This document shows positions 26,755 to 35,129 of a stretch of 64,000 bases of DNA, one piece after another. The notes beneath the pieces are model-generated. The model was not told the DNA's origin. It saw only the letters and a list, made by a program, of their open reading frames with translations, and did no database searches. Source of the DNA: Saprospiraceae bacterium (GTDB lineage: Bacteria > Bacteroidota > Bacteroidia > Chitinophagales > Saprospiraceae); NCBI GenBank assembly GCA_027488855.1, contig JAIYAV010000021.1, positions 1 to 64,000 of the forward strand, given 5' to 3'. The translations under genes were made by a program, and so were the position numbers. Position 1 is the stretch's first letter; each line of letters begins with the position of its first letter.

Positions 26755-27192
26755 ATGGCACAAGTACGAATCTGGATTCACGGTGTATGGGGCACCAAAA
26801 GCCGCATTCCCTTCATGGAAAACAAAAGTCGCAGAACCAGCCTCTTCAAACACATGAAATCCTACGCTAAAGAAAAGGAAATTTACCTGGACTTCGTCAA
26901 CGGCGCTAGTGACCATGTGCATTGCCTCATTTCAATGGCTTGTGATCAGAACATTGCCCGGATCATGAAATTACTCAAAGGAGAAAGCTCATCTTATGCG
27001 GTTAAGCAGCGATTATTCACACGTGATTTTGACTGGGCGGATGATTATTACGCCGTTTCAGTTTCACAATCTCATGTAGAGGCAGTTCGGAATTACCTAA
27101 AAAAGCAGGAGGAGCACCATCGAAAAAAGACATTTGAAGAAGAATGCCAACTTTTTATCGAGAAATATGGGTTCATTCGGGTGCTTGGATGA
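26755..27192 (+). CDS. REP-associated tyrosine transposase (RAYT, IS200/IS605 TnpA-like)
   Basis: 145 residues forming a Y1 HUH nuclease. The metal-binding HUH motif is HVH (His54-Val-His56) in SDHVHCLI, and the catalytic tyrosine is Tyr114 in VRNYLKKQEEHH. RIWIHGVWGTKSR at the N terminus is the usual family start. An open frame reaches back to 26578, but the ATG at 26755 gives the canonical protein. Enzymes of this kind cut and move REP palindromes as single strands. All catalytic residues are present, and inverted REP-like copies B and C flank the gene. No typical IS ends or target duplication are visible. Confidence 0.9.
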   Translation: MAQVRIWIHGVWGTKSRIPFMENKSRRTSLFKHMKSYAKEKEIYLDFVNGASDHVHCLISMACDQNIARIMKLLKGESSSYAVKQRLFTRDFDWADDYYAVSVSQSHVEAVRNYLKKQEEHHRKKTFEEECQLFIEKYGFIRVLG

Positions 27193-27220
27193 GGAGGTTG
27201 ATGCGCGCTCTGGAAGGGTG

Positions 27221-27280
27221 ATAGATGTGAGGGTGGGTAGCTTAGGCCACCCGTTGAAACGGGCGGTTACAATTTTAGAT
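27221..27280 (+). repeat. REP-like palindrome, copy C
   Basis: GTAGCTTAGG, stem CCACCCG-TTGAAA-CGGGCGG (27247-27266, one mismatch), then TTACAATTTTAGATG. The stem bases differ from copies A and B at several positions yet stay paired, while the flanks GCTTA and TTACAA..TTAGATG are conserved. It lies 28 bp after the RAYT stop. Confidence 0.78.
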
Positions 27281-27468
27281 GTGAAAAGTGCTTTGCTTTT
27301 AGACATTTACCGGGTTTTAAATAAGCTCCATGCTCGATCCCATGACCGCTAAAAACTTCACCATCATTTCAATTAACAGCAGCCCCGATTAACTTTAGAT
27401 GGAAAGGTATACCTTCCAATTATTTCACATTTCCTTTCTCCTGCTATTTCCCAAATACAAAAAAAAGC

Positions 27469-27476
27469 TACCTTTG
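27469..27476 (+). promoter_or_regulatory. Promoter -7 box for the TIR-EAD gene
   Basis: TACCTTTG matches TAnnTTTG exactly; a TTTC 18 bp upstream (27447-27450) is one base off the -33 TTTG. It lies 31 bp before the ATG. The rest of the gap 27281-27468 shows no gene or further repeat. Confidence 0.65.
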
Positions 27477-27507
27477 AACAGCTTAAAAAATCAAACCCAC
27501 TAGCTCC

Positions 27508-28248
27508 ATGCCGCAAGCTAAAAAAATATTCATTGGCTCTTCCCGAGAAGACAGTACCCAAACCAAAACTTTAAAAAAACACCTCAAGTTATACGAACGT
27601 CAAGGACTCATTCAAATTTGGGATGAAAGTATGCTTCCCGGAGGAGCTGAGCTCAGTTTGATCATTCAGGAACTATTGGCTGCTGAAATCATTCTGCTTT
27701 TGTTTAGTCCCGATTTGTTAGCAGAAGATTTTTTGTACAGTGAGGCCATGCAAGACGTATTGGCTAAAGTAAAACTAAAAGAAATACAACTGATTCCGAT
27801 TTTGGTTCGACCTAGCGGGTTTTCTGACACTGAATTTTCGGCCTATGCTGCTGTCCCTCAGCGAGACAAACCCATTACCAATTATACCAACGAAGACGAA
27901 GCTTGGACGATCGTAGTAGAACAAATCAAGCGAAGTATCCAGCAAAACAATAACCATTCAGATCCAAAACCTGAACTGACCATCATTCCTCAAGCCCTCA
28001 TTGACGAAGTCAATAATTTTATCAGCAGTGCACATTCCGACAAAGCCCTAGACGCCATCATCCGCTGGGCTCATGCCAACAACCAAAGCCAGTTGAAAAG
28101 TGATGCTGCGGTCATCAAAGCGGCATTGGAAAAACTCAAGAGGGAAGAAATGCTGGGAAAGTTGTCGTTTTCAGAAGCGACACGGGAGTCTACAAAGATC
28201 AACCACAGTGTGCAGAATCTTTTAAATACAAACTCGGCTGGAAGCTAA
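27508..28248 (+). CDS. TIR domain protein with C-terminal effector-associated domain (EAD11-like)
   Basis: 246 residues in two parts. The N-terminal TIR domain (about 4-145) starts KKIFIGSSREDS and contains LLLFSPDLLAEDFLYSEAM, where Glu79 occupies the position of the NADase catalytic Glu of TIR enzymes. The C-terminal helical domain (about 163-239) shows the pattern of effector-associated domain 11, ending GKLSFSEATRESTKINHSVQNLL. EADs act as homotypic adaptors that link an effector to partner proteins in predicted bacterial immune or conflict systems. No partner with a matching EAD is encoded nearby. It has its own promoter box. NAD-cleaving activity is inferred, not shown. Confidence 0.85.
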   Translation: MPQAKKIFIGSSREDSTQTKTLKKHLKLYERQGLIQIWDESMLPGGAELSLIIQELLAAEIILLLFSPDLLAEDFLYSEAMQDVLAKVKLKEIQLIPILVRPSGFSDTEFSAYAAVPQRDKPITNYTNEDEAWTIVVEQIKRSIQQNNNHSDPKPELTIIPQALIDEVNNFISSAHSDKALDAIIRWAHANNQSQLKSDAAVIKAALEKLKREEMLGKLSFSEATRESTKINHSVQNLLNTNSAGS

Positions 28249-28398
28249 AACAATTGCCAGGACGACGGAAATAAGTGATGAGGCTACTACAATAGCAGAT
28301 AAATTTTTTTCAAAAAAACAAGCTTTTTAATCCACAAATACTTTGTTTGGAGCATCTCACTATTGTAAACCCGATTCACCTAAATCAAAAACCTCATC

Positions 28399-29439
28399 AT
28401 GACTAAGCACCACATCCTTAGTATTCTTCTATTGTTTTTTCTCCATAACCTCTCCGCCCAAGCTCAAACCTTCAGCCTCGAAGGCGAAATCAGCAATGCA
28501 GACTCACTAAGCAAGGCGACGCTCATGATTTTTGGTGAGGCAGAGGTACGCAATGAAGAAGTGGCCATTGTTGACCGGAAATTCAAATTCGAGGGCTCAT
28601 TAACCAAACCTTGCCTGGTTGTTGTCAATACGGATAAAGTACGGGGTGGCCTGGGCATCTGGCTTACCCCAGGGCTTACTAAAGCGACCTTTTTTGTCAA
28701 AGCACATGGTTCAACCTTGCGCTTGTTGCAAACATCAATGGTGGAAGGCCCACCAGAGTCCATGGACTATCAAAAATACATGACTGACCAAAACGGTTAT
28801 ATCGCCGACGAAAAAGACCTGATTAAGCGCAAAAACCTCCATTGGGAATACATTCAAAATTATGTATCCGGGCACCCCAAATCTCAGCTCAGCATTTTTA
28901 TGATTCGTTCAGGATTACAATCAGCCGGATTGGGACAGGCACGGACTGTTTACAGCAAGTTATCAACTGTACTTACTTCTTCGGAAGAAGGTGAAGGATT
29001 ATTGAAAGAAATCGAAAAAGTAGAGAACAATGCCATTGGGAAAAAAATCGCTGCTTTTGCTTTGCCGGATACCAGCGGGCAGTTGATACAGATTGATTCC
29101 AGCGACCAACGTTGGACCCTGCTACATTTTTGGGCATCCTGGTGCGGGCCTTGCCGCAGTGAGCACAAAACGATGTTGAGTCACGGGCAAATGTGGTCGG
29201 AAAAACAGGTCAATGTTGTAGGTATTTCTTTGGATGAGGATAAAAACGATTGGCTTCAGGCCATCAAAAAAGACCAGGTCAATTGGTTGCAACTAAGCGA
29301 TCTCAAAAGTTGGGAAAAAAGTGAGGTCATCAAGTCTTTTAAAGTCACTTCTGTCCCCTACTCTATTTTGCTCGATGAAAACATGACGATCAAAGCCGTA
29401 GGCATGCAAAACATTGTTGAAAAGTTAAAAAAGATGTAA
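28399..29439 (+). CDS. TlpA-family thiol:disulfide reductase with N-terminal DUF4369-like domain
   Basis: 346 residues: signal peptide ending AQAQ, a beta-rich DUF4369-like domain (about 25-120), a helical linker, and a C-terminal thioredoxin-fold domain (about 215-346). The redox motif is WCGPC in FWASWCGPCRSEH, with the cis-Pro region VTSVPYSILLDE. Such proteins work in the periplasm, reducing disulfides, often for cytochrome c or other exported thiol proteins. Length and layout are common in Bacteroidota. It is not adjacent to the ccm genes at 46.5 kb. Confidence 0.87.
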   Translation: MTKHHILSILLLFFLHNLSAQAQTFSLEGEISNADSLSKATLMIFGEAEVRNEEVAIVDRKFKFEGSLTKPCLVVVNTDKVRGGLGIWLTPGLTKATFFVKAHGSTLRLLQTSMVEGPPESMDYQKYMTDQNGYIADEKDLIKRKNLHWEYIQNYVSGHPKSQLSIFMIRSGLQSAGLGQARTVYSKLSTVLTSSEEGEGLLKEIEKVENNAIGKKIAAFALPDTSGQLIQIDSSDQRWTLLHFWASWCGPCRSEHKTMLSHGQMWSEKQVNVVGISLDEDKNDWLQAIKKDQVNWLQLSDLKSWEKSEVIKSFKVTSVPYSILLDENMTIKAVGMQNIVEKLKKM

Positions 29440-29518
29440 GCGTACATTCACTTTTTCTATTCCCCCTCATGCAACCATTTCCCTCTGTTTTTGTCCTTCC
29501 CACAAAACAGTCTAAAAT

Positions 29519-31381
29519 ATGAAACGGATTGCAACGAGATTTTTTTGTTTTTTCCTGTTAAGCCTGTCCTTGAGTGCCACTGCTTTTGGTTTTGAAAACA
29601 CTCTTGCCCCCACCCGCGCCTATTTGGGCGTCCATTTAGAAGAGATTTCCAAACAAAAAGCTGCGCTGCTGGGCGCGGATAATCCTTACGGCAGTTACGT
29701 CACCCGGGTATTGCCCGGTTCGGCTGCCGAAAAGGCGGGCTTGAAGCCCCTCGACTACGTAATCGGTGTGGATCAACACAAGGTAGACGAGGACACCGAA
29801 TTGAGCGACATTCTGGACATTTACGAGGCGGGCACCGAAGCCACCCTGCGCATTTACCGCCAGGGTAAAGCCATGGATCTCAAAATTACCTTTGGCCAAA
29901 AAAGCAACGAAAAAGAAGACAGCGACACTCGCCCCTTCCTGGGCCTCAGCCCCGCTGACGATGAAGAGGAAGACGAGGACGAAGCCACTGTGGGCGTTGC
30001 TGTAGAGGTAACCGAGAAATCTGCTGCCGCCGAAATGGGCCTGCAAGATGGCGACATCGTCACTGCCATGAACGGCTACACCATGATCGACTGGACCGAC
30101 ATCAGTGCCATGATCCGCAGCATCGAGCCCGGTGCCGAAGTCAAACTCACCCTGCGCCGCAACGGCGAAACCCTGAACAAAACGGGGAAAATGGGTAAAA
30201 GAGAAAACAACAGCTACACCGTAATCAACGGCGGCAACAATGGCAACAATTTTGGCATTTCCTGGTCGAGCAGTAGCAACAACGGCAATTGGTCCAGAGC
30301 CGAAGCAATGGACGGCGCGTTCTTGGGCGTCAACCTCGGCTCAATGAGCAAGGAAAAAGCCAAAAAACTGGGTTTCAGCAACCTCTATGGCGCTTATGTA
30401 TCCAGTGTGATTCCCAATTCTGCGGCGGCCAAAGCCGGGATGCAAGCCTTTGATTACATCTACGGCGTGGATGAATACCGGGTGGGTGAAGGTCAATCGC
30501 TGAGTTTCATCCTGCGCAAATTTTCAGCGGGACAAAAAGCCAATGTGTATTTCATCCGCAAAAGCCAGGAGCGCAATGTCAGCGTCACTCTGGGTAGCCA
30601 CGACGATGACGATGATGACACCGATTGGCGCAATGAGTGTGAAAAACCCTTCCTGGGCGTACGCCAATCGCACGAAAGCTACAATGAAAGAGGCGTTTTG
30701 GTAGACATCGTCGAAGGCTCCACTGCCAAGGACATGGGCATGAAAGAAGGAGATGTATTGGTAGCCATCAATAGCAACCCGATTATCGACTGGAGTGACA
30801 TCAGCATCGCCTTGGGCACCATCAAAGCTGGCTCGACGGTCAGTGTGGATTACCTGCGCGATGGCAAAAAAGTGAATGCCAGCAAAACCATCAAATCGCT
30901 GTGTGATGCGCGCAAGAGCACCTCGTACTATTACAATTCCGACGACAAGGACAAGGACAACGGCAACTGGGTCTTAAAAGGGTTAAGCCGGACTGAAAAC
31001 AACGCCAGCCCGCAAAACGCTCGGGTCAACCCCGCAAACGTCAAAGCACACATGGAAGACATGGACAAAGCCGACGCGGATAAATTGAAGGCTTTGGGTG
31101 TAAATATGCCCGTGATCAACAACCTGCGTTTGGAAAAAATCAACCTCTATCCCAACCCGAGCAAGGGTATGTTCAAATTGCAGTTCGATCTGCCTGAAAA
31201 AGGACAAACCGAGATCAAGGTGTTCAATGCTTCTGGACGGATCATCTACGAGTACGAACTGGGCAATTTCACCGGAGAATTTTCCGACGAAGTGGACATT
31301 TCTCAAAATGGCACGGGAACCTATTTTCTACAAATCCGTCAGGGGGAAAAGTATGCTTCGAAGAAGATCATTCTGCAATAA
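29519..31381 (+). CDS. Four-PDZ secreted protein with type IX secretion sorting domain
   Basis: 620 residues: signal peptide, four PDZ domains (about 35-125, 140-225, 265-360, 375-465), a linker, and a C-terminal T9SS type A sorting domain (about 540-620, starting LEKINLYPNPSKGMF and ending ASKKIILQ). PDZ1 resembles PDZ3 (RAYLGVHL../GAFLGVNL.., both with YG(S/A)YV and a GVD turn) and PDZ2 resembles PDZ4 (both with GD..A.N...IDW.DIS), so an AB unit was duplicated. Acidic runs (DEEEDEDE, DDDDDD) lie near the even-numbered domains and might bind calcium. No protease domain is present, so it is probably a surface scaffold or peptide-binding protein. Confidence 0.88.
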   Translation: MKRIATRFFCFFLLSLSLSATAFGFENTLAPTRAYLGVHLEEISKQKAALLGADNPYGSYVTRVLPGSAAEKAGLKPLDYVIGVDQHKVDEDTELSDILDIYEAGTEATLRIYRQGKAMDLKITFGQKSNEKEDSDTRPFLGLSPADDEEEDEDEATVGVAVEVTEKSAAAEMGLQDGDIVTAMNGYTMIDWTDISAMIRSIEPGAEVKLTLRRNGETLNKTGKMGKRENNSYTVINGGNNGNNFGISWSSSSNNGNWSRAEAMDGAFLGVNLGSMSKEKAKKLGFSNLYGAYVSSVIPNSAAAKAGMQAFDYIYGVDEYRVGEGQSLSFILRKFSAGQKANVYFIRKSQERNVSVTLGSHDDDDDDTDWRNECEKPFLGVRQSHESYNERGVLVDIVEGSTAKDMGMKEGDVLVAINSNPIIDWSDISIALGTIKAGSTVSVDYLRDGKKVNASKTIKSLCDARKSTSYYYNSDDKDKDNGNWVLKGLSRTENNASPQNARVNPANVKAHMEDMDKADADKLKALGVNMPVINNLRLEKINLYPNPSKGMFKLQFDLPEKGQTEIKVFNASGRIIYEYELGNFTGEFSDEVDISQNGTGTYFLQIRQGEKYASKKIILQ

Positions 31382-31497
31382 TCGCCCAACGGCATCCATC
31401 TGATAAAACCCCATTTTCATCGTTCGAAAAGAACGCTTGTAAGAAACATTCGACTCATTTAAGTTAAACAAGGCGAGGTTTTTCTCTTTATCCTTTA

Positions 31498-31527
31498 AGC
31501 CACATCATCTACGGTGTGGCTTTTTTT
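31498..31527 (+). terminator. Rho-independent terminator
   Basis: AGCCACA (31498-31504) pairs with TGTGGCT (31515-31521) across a 10-nt loop, followed by seven T. It ends the PDZ protein gene, 50 bp before the next start. Confidence 0.85.
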
Positions 31528-31576
31528 GTATTTTTCGGAGCATTAGCCATAACCATTTTATTCAAAGGATTCAAGT

Positions 31577-34500
31577 ATGAAAAGACTATCCATTAATTTG
31601 CTCTGCATCGTCATGTTGCTTGGAGGAATGCTGTACAGCTCGCAGGTTCAAGCCCAGGCAAAGAAAAAAACCACCCCTGCCCCAACGGCCGCAGTCACCA
31701 GCACTCCGGCCAAAACAGGCATGGATGAAAAACTCTACAACTCCATCCAATGGCGCTCGATTGGCCCATTCCGTGGCGGTCGTTCAGCTACAGTGACGGG
31801 CGTACCCGGCAAACCCAACCTCTTCTATTTCGGTAGCGTGGGTGGTGGCGTTTGGCGCACCAAAGACGGCGGCCAAACCTGGCAAAACATCTCTGACGGC
31901 TACTTCGGCGGATCGATTGGTGCCGTGGCCGTTTCGGAATACGACAACAACACCATCTATGTCGGTGGTGGCGAAAAAACCGTGCGGGGCAACGTCTCTT
32001 ACGGTTACGGCATGTGGAGAACCCAGGATGCCGGCAAAACCTGGCAAAAAATTGGCCTGGAAAAAGCCATGCACATCCCCCGGATCCGCATCCACCCCAA
32101 AAACCCCGATCTGGTTTACGCGGCGGTCCTCGGCGATTTGTACAAATCCAGCGATGAAAGAGGCGTTTACCGCAGCAAAGACGGTGGCAAAACCTGGGAG
32201 CGTATCCTCTTTGCCAACGCCGATGCGGGTGCAGTGGACTTGATCCTCGATCCCAACAACCCTCGGGTCATTTATGCCTCTACCTGGCGCATTCGCCGGA
32301 CGCCCTACAGCCTCGACAGTGGTGGTGAAGGCTCCACCCTTTGGAAAAGTACCGATGGCGGCGACACTTGGACCAACCTGATGTCCAAAAAAGGCCTGCC
32401 CAAAGGGCCCCATGGCATCATTGGTATAGCAGTGTCTCCAGTGAATTCGGAGCGCGTTTGGGCAATCATCGAAGCAGCCGAAGGTGGCGTGTTCCGTTCC
32501 GACGACGGCGGCAATACCTGGACCAAAACCAACGAGGACCGCAACCTGCGCCAACGCGCCTGGTATTATACCCGCATCACCGCCGATACCAAAGACGAAA
32601 ACGTGGTCTACGTGATGAACGTGAGTTACCACAAATCAACCGATGGAGGCCGTACTTTTAGCACCTCCAATGCACCCCACGGCGACCACCACGACCTTTG
32701 GGTTGCCCCCGAAGATCCTCAACGCATGATCATCGGCGACGATGGTGGCGCTCAGGTTTCTTTTGACGGTGGGGAAAACTGGAGTACTTACCTCAACCAA
32801 CCTACCTCGCAATTTTATCGCGTGGTGACGGATAATTCCTTCCCTTACCGCATTTATGGTGCCCAGCAGGACAACTCGACCGTTCGCATCGCCCATCGCA
32901 CTGATGGTTCATCGATTGGTGAACGGGATTGGGAGCCCTCTGCAGGTGGCGAAAGTGCCCACTTGGCCGTTGATCCCCTGGACAATGACATCGTTTATGG
33001 TGGCAGCTACGGTGGTCTTTTGACCCGTCAAAACCACCGCACCAAGCAGGAGCAAGCCATCAACGTATGGCCCGACAACCCCATGGGTGCGGGCGCTGAA
33101 GCCATGAAATACCGCTTCCAGTGGAACTACCCAATTTTCTTTTCCCCTCACGATCCCAAGAAGCTCTACGTGGCTTCGGATCGTTTGCACGTGACCACCA
33201 ATGGCGGACAAAGTTGGGAAACCATCAGCCCCGACCTGACCCGCAACGACAAGAGCAAACAACAAACCTCGGGCGGCCCGATCACCCAGGACAATACCAG
33301 TGTGGAATATTATTGTACCGTTTTTGCAGCTTGTGAATCACCTTATGAAAAGGATTTGCTCTGGACGGGTTCAGACGATGGCCTCCTGCACGTATCCCGC
33401 GACGCAGGCAAAAACTGGAGCAATGTAACCCCGCCAAGTGCCCCCGCCAATATCATGTTCAACAGTATCGATGCCGATCCTTTCAACAAAGGGGGAGTCT
33501 ACGTGGCTGGTACTTCGTACAAGTCAGGCGATTACAAACCCTATCTGTTTTATTCCAAAGACTACGGCAAAACCTGGACCAAAATCACCAATGGCATTCC
33601 CGAGAATCACTTCACTCGGGTGCTGCGCGCTGACCCAAAACGGGCTGGTTTGTTGTACGCTGGAACCGAAACGGGCATGTACATTTCCTTCGACAATGGC
33701 GCAAATTGGCAGGCTTTCCAGTTGAATTTGCCGATCGTGCCAATTACCGATTTGACCATCAAAAACAACAACCTGATTGCCGCTACCCAGGGTCGCAGCT
33801 TCTGGATGATTGACGATTTGACCCCGCTGCACCAGTTGAGCGAACAAGTAGCCAACAGCGATTTTCACCTGTACCAGCCCATCCCCAGCTATCGGATGGA
33901 AGGTGGCCAGGCGCGCAACCTCACTACTGAAGGCACCAACCATCCGGGTGGCGTCACCTTACACTATTTCCTGAAGCAAAAACCTGCTGATTCAGTAGAG
34001 GTCAAAATGACCATCATGGAACTCAATGGCACGGTGATCAAGGAATTTTCCACCAAAGCGAAGGAAAACCCAGACAAACTTCCCGAACTCAAGCAAGGGG
34101 GCAATACCTTCAACTGGAACATGCGCTACGCCGACGCCAAACGGTTTGAAGGGATGATTTTCTGGGCTGGGGGCACCACCGGACCGAAGGCAGTTCCGGG
34201 TCGCTACAAAGCCAAATTGAGTGTAGGTGGCAAAACCATGGAAACCGAATTTGAGATCCTGAAAGATCCACGCTCCGATGCATCCCTGGACGACATGCGT
34301 GAACAATTCAGCTTCCTGATCGGCATCCGCGATAAGGTGACCGAAGCGCACCAAACCATCCTGGACATCCGCAACATCCGCAAACAATTGACGCACTTCA
34401 AAGAATTGTGGAAGGAAAATCCCGCGATGAAACCCTTGATGGAAAAGGCGAACGACATCGACAAGGCGATTGGTATAATTGAAAACGAGTTGTACCAGAC

Positions 34501-34765
34501 CAAAAACCGCAGCGGTCAGGATCCCCTCAACTACCCGATCAAATTGACGAACAAGCTGGCCCACGTGGGTTCCCTCTCCAGCCAGGGTGACTACGCGCCA
34601 ACCAAACAGGCCAAAGAAGTGAGGGAAGAAATGACCAAAAAAATCGATGATCAATTGGGCAAATTCCGCACCCTGCGCGATACCCAATTGCCCGAATTCA
34701 ACCGCCAGGTGCGGGAGAAAGGGGTGGACGCGATTTTGTTGAAAGAGGAGAAGTTGAAGAGTTAA
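31577..34765 (+). CDS. Large secreted BNR/sortilin-like beta-propeller protein (paralogue 2)
   Basis: 1062 residues with a signal peptide ending VQAQ. The order of motifs matches the protein at 17397-20477: GGRSATVTGVPGKP, GGGVWRTKDGGQTWQN, then repeated S/T-x-D-x-G-x-T-W boxes (DGGKTW, DGGDTW, DGGNTW), a middle part with HHDLWVAPEDP, and a C-terminal beta-sandwich plus helical region. Known relatives are annotated as VPS10/sortilin-like or 'glycosyl hydrolase' without demonstrated catalysis. It is encoded between two secreted proteins but separated from the upstream gene by a terminator. Confidence 0.85.
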   Translation: MKRLSINLLCIVMLLGGMLYSSQVQAQAKKKTTPAPTAAVTSTPAKTGMDEKLYNSIQWRSIGPFRGGRSATVTGVPGKPNLFYFGSVGGGVWRTKDGGQTWQNISDGYFGGSIGAVAVSEYDNNTIYVGGGEKTVRGNVSYGYGMWRTQDAGKTWQKIGLEKAMHIPRIRIHPKNPDLVYAAVLGDLYKSSDERGVYRSKDGGKTWERILFANADAGAVDLILDPNNPRVIYASTWRIRRTPYSLDSGGEGSTLWKSTDGGDTWTNLMSKKGLPKGPHGIIGIAVSPVNSERVWAIIEAAEGGVFRSDDGGNTWTKTNEDRNLRQRAWYYTRITADTKDENVVYVMNVSYHKSTDGGRTFSTSNAPHGDHHDLWVAPEDPQRMIIGDDGGAQVSFDGGENWSTYLNQPTSQFYRVVTDNSFPYRIYGAQQDNSTVRIAHRTDGSSIGERDWEPSAGGESAHLAVDPLDNDIVYGGSYGGLLTRQNHRTKQEQAINVWPDNPMGAGAEAMKYRFQWNYPIFFSPHDPKKLYVASDRLHVTTNGGQSWETISPDLTRNDKSKQQTSGGPITQDNTSVEYYCTVFAACESPYEKDLLWTGSDDGLLHVSRDAGKNWSNVTPPSAPANIMFNSIDADPFNKGGVYVAGTSYKSGDYKPYLFYSKDYGKTWTKITNGIPENHFTRVLRADPKRAGLLYAGTETGMYISFDNGANWQAFQLNLPIVPITDLTIKNNNLIAATQGRSFWMIDDLTPLHQLSEQVANSDFHLYQPIPSYRMEGGQARNLTTEGTNHPGGVTLHYFLKQKPADSVEVKMTIMELNGTVIKEFSTKAKENPDKLPELKQGGNTFNWNMRYADAKRFEGMIFWAGGTTGPKAVPGRYKAKLSVGGKTMETEFEILKDPRSDASLDDMREQFSFLIGIRDKVTEAHQTILDIRNIRKQLTHFKELWKENPAMKPLMEKANDIDKAIGIIENELYQTKNRSGQDPLNYPIKLTNKLAHVGSLSSQGDYAPTKQAKEVREEMTKKIDDQLGKFRTLRDTQLPEFNRQVREKGVDAILLKEEKLKS

Positions 34766-34772
34766 GATAAGC

Positions 34773-34814
34773 TCCGAAGTTCCAGGGTTGGATTTTCAAG
34801 CTTGGAACTTCGGA
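34773..34814 (+). terminator. Hairpin after BNR paralogue 2
   Basis: TCCGAAGTTCCA (34773-34784) and TGGAACTTCGGA (34803-34814) are perfect 12-bp arms. No strong T tract follows. The arm sequence resembles part of the palindrome at 57781-57856, so it may be a member of a repeat family. Confidence 0.6.
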
Positions 34815-34850
34815 ACCTGTTTCTGAAGAATCGTAAAATTTTAAGCTTAC

Positions 34851-35038
34851 GACTAGCGGCAGAGCCGCGTAACGTCAATAGGTAAGGTACCCGATGTGGT
34901 GTTTAAGGTGCGTAGCACCGGAACAAACAACCGCAATTTACGGATGACCCGCACGAATTGAAAAGTTTCGGTGCGCTGCACCTTCATCCAAAATTCGTGC
35001 TCTTGCCCTATTGACGTTGCGCGGCTCTGCCGCTGGTC
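34851..35038. repeat. Complex palindromic element in a 364-bp gene-free stretch
   Basis: Outer arms 34851-34882 and 35007-35038 are 32 bp long with two mismatches (core AGCGGCAGAGCCGCG). Inside are GGTGC-GTA-GCACC near 34907-34919, GGTGC-GCT-GCACC near 34970-34982, and the pair GCACGAATT/AATTCGTGC (near 34951 and 34992) enclosing the second of these. It lies between convergent genes. No coding potential is seen in 34766-35129. A structured RNA or a mobile palindromic element are both possible. Confidence 0.7.
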
Positions 35039-35129
35039 GATTCAGTTCAAAGTACTACCTGATCTCCAATTTTTCATTTCAAATTGATTATCCTTAAAAT
35101 TGGTTGACCAACCTTGGTACTTTGGAATA

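Noticed and set aside
31784-32632. A 282-codon open frame on the minus strand
   Set aside because: It is antisense to the BNR repeats of paralogue 2; its residues are low-complexity Gly/Val/His typical of shadow frames.
33992-34687. A 231-codon minus-strand frame
   Set aside because: It is antisense to the C-terminal part of the same BNR protein, with no promoter or domain evidence.
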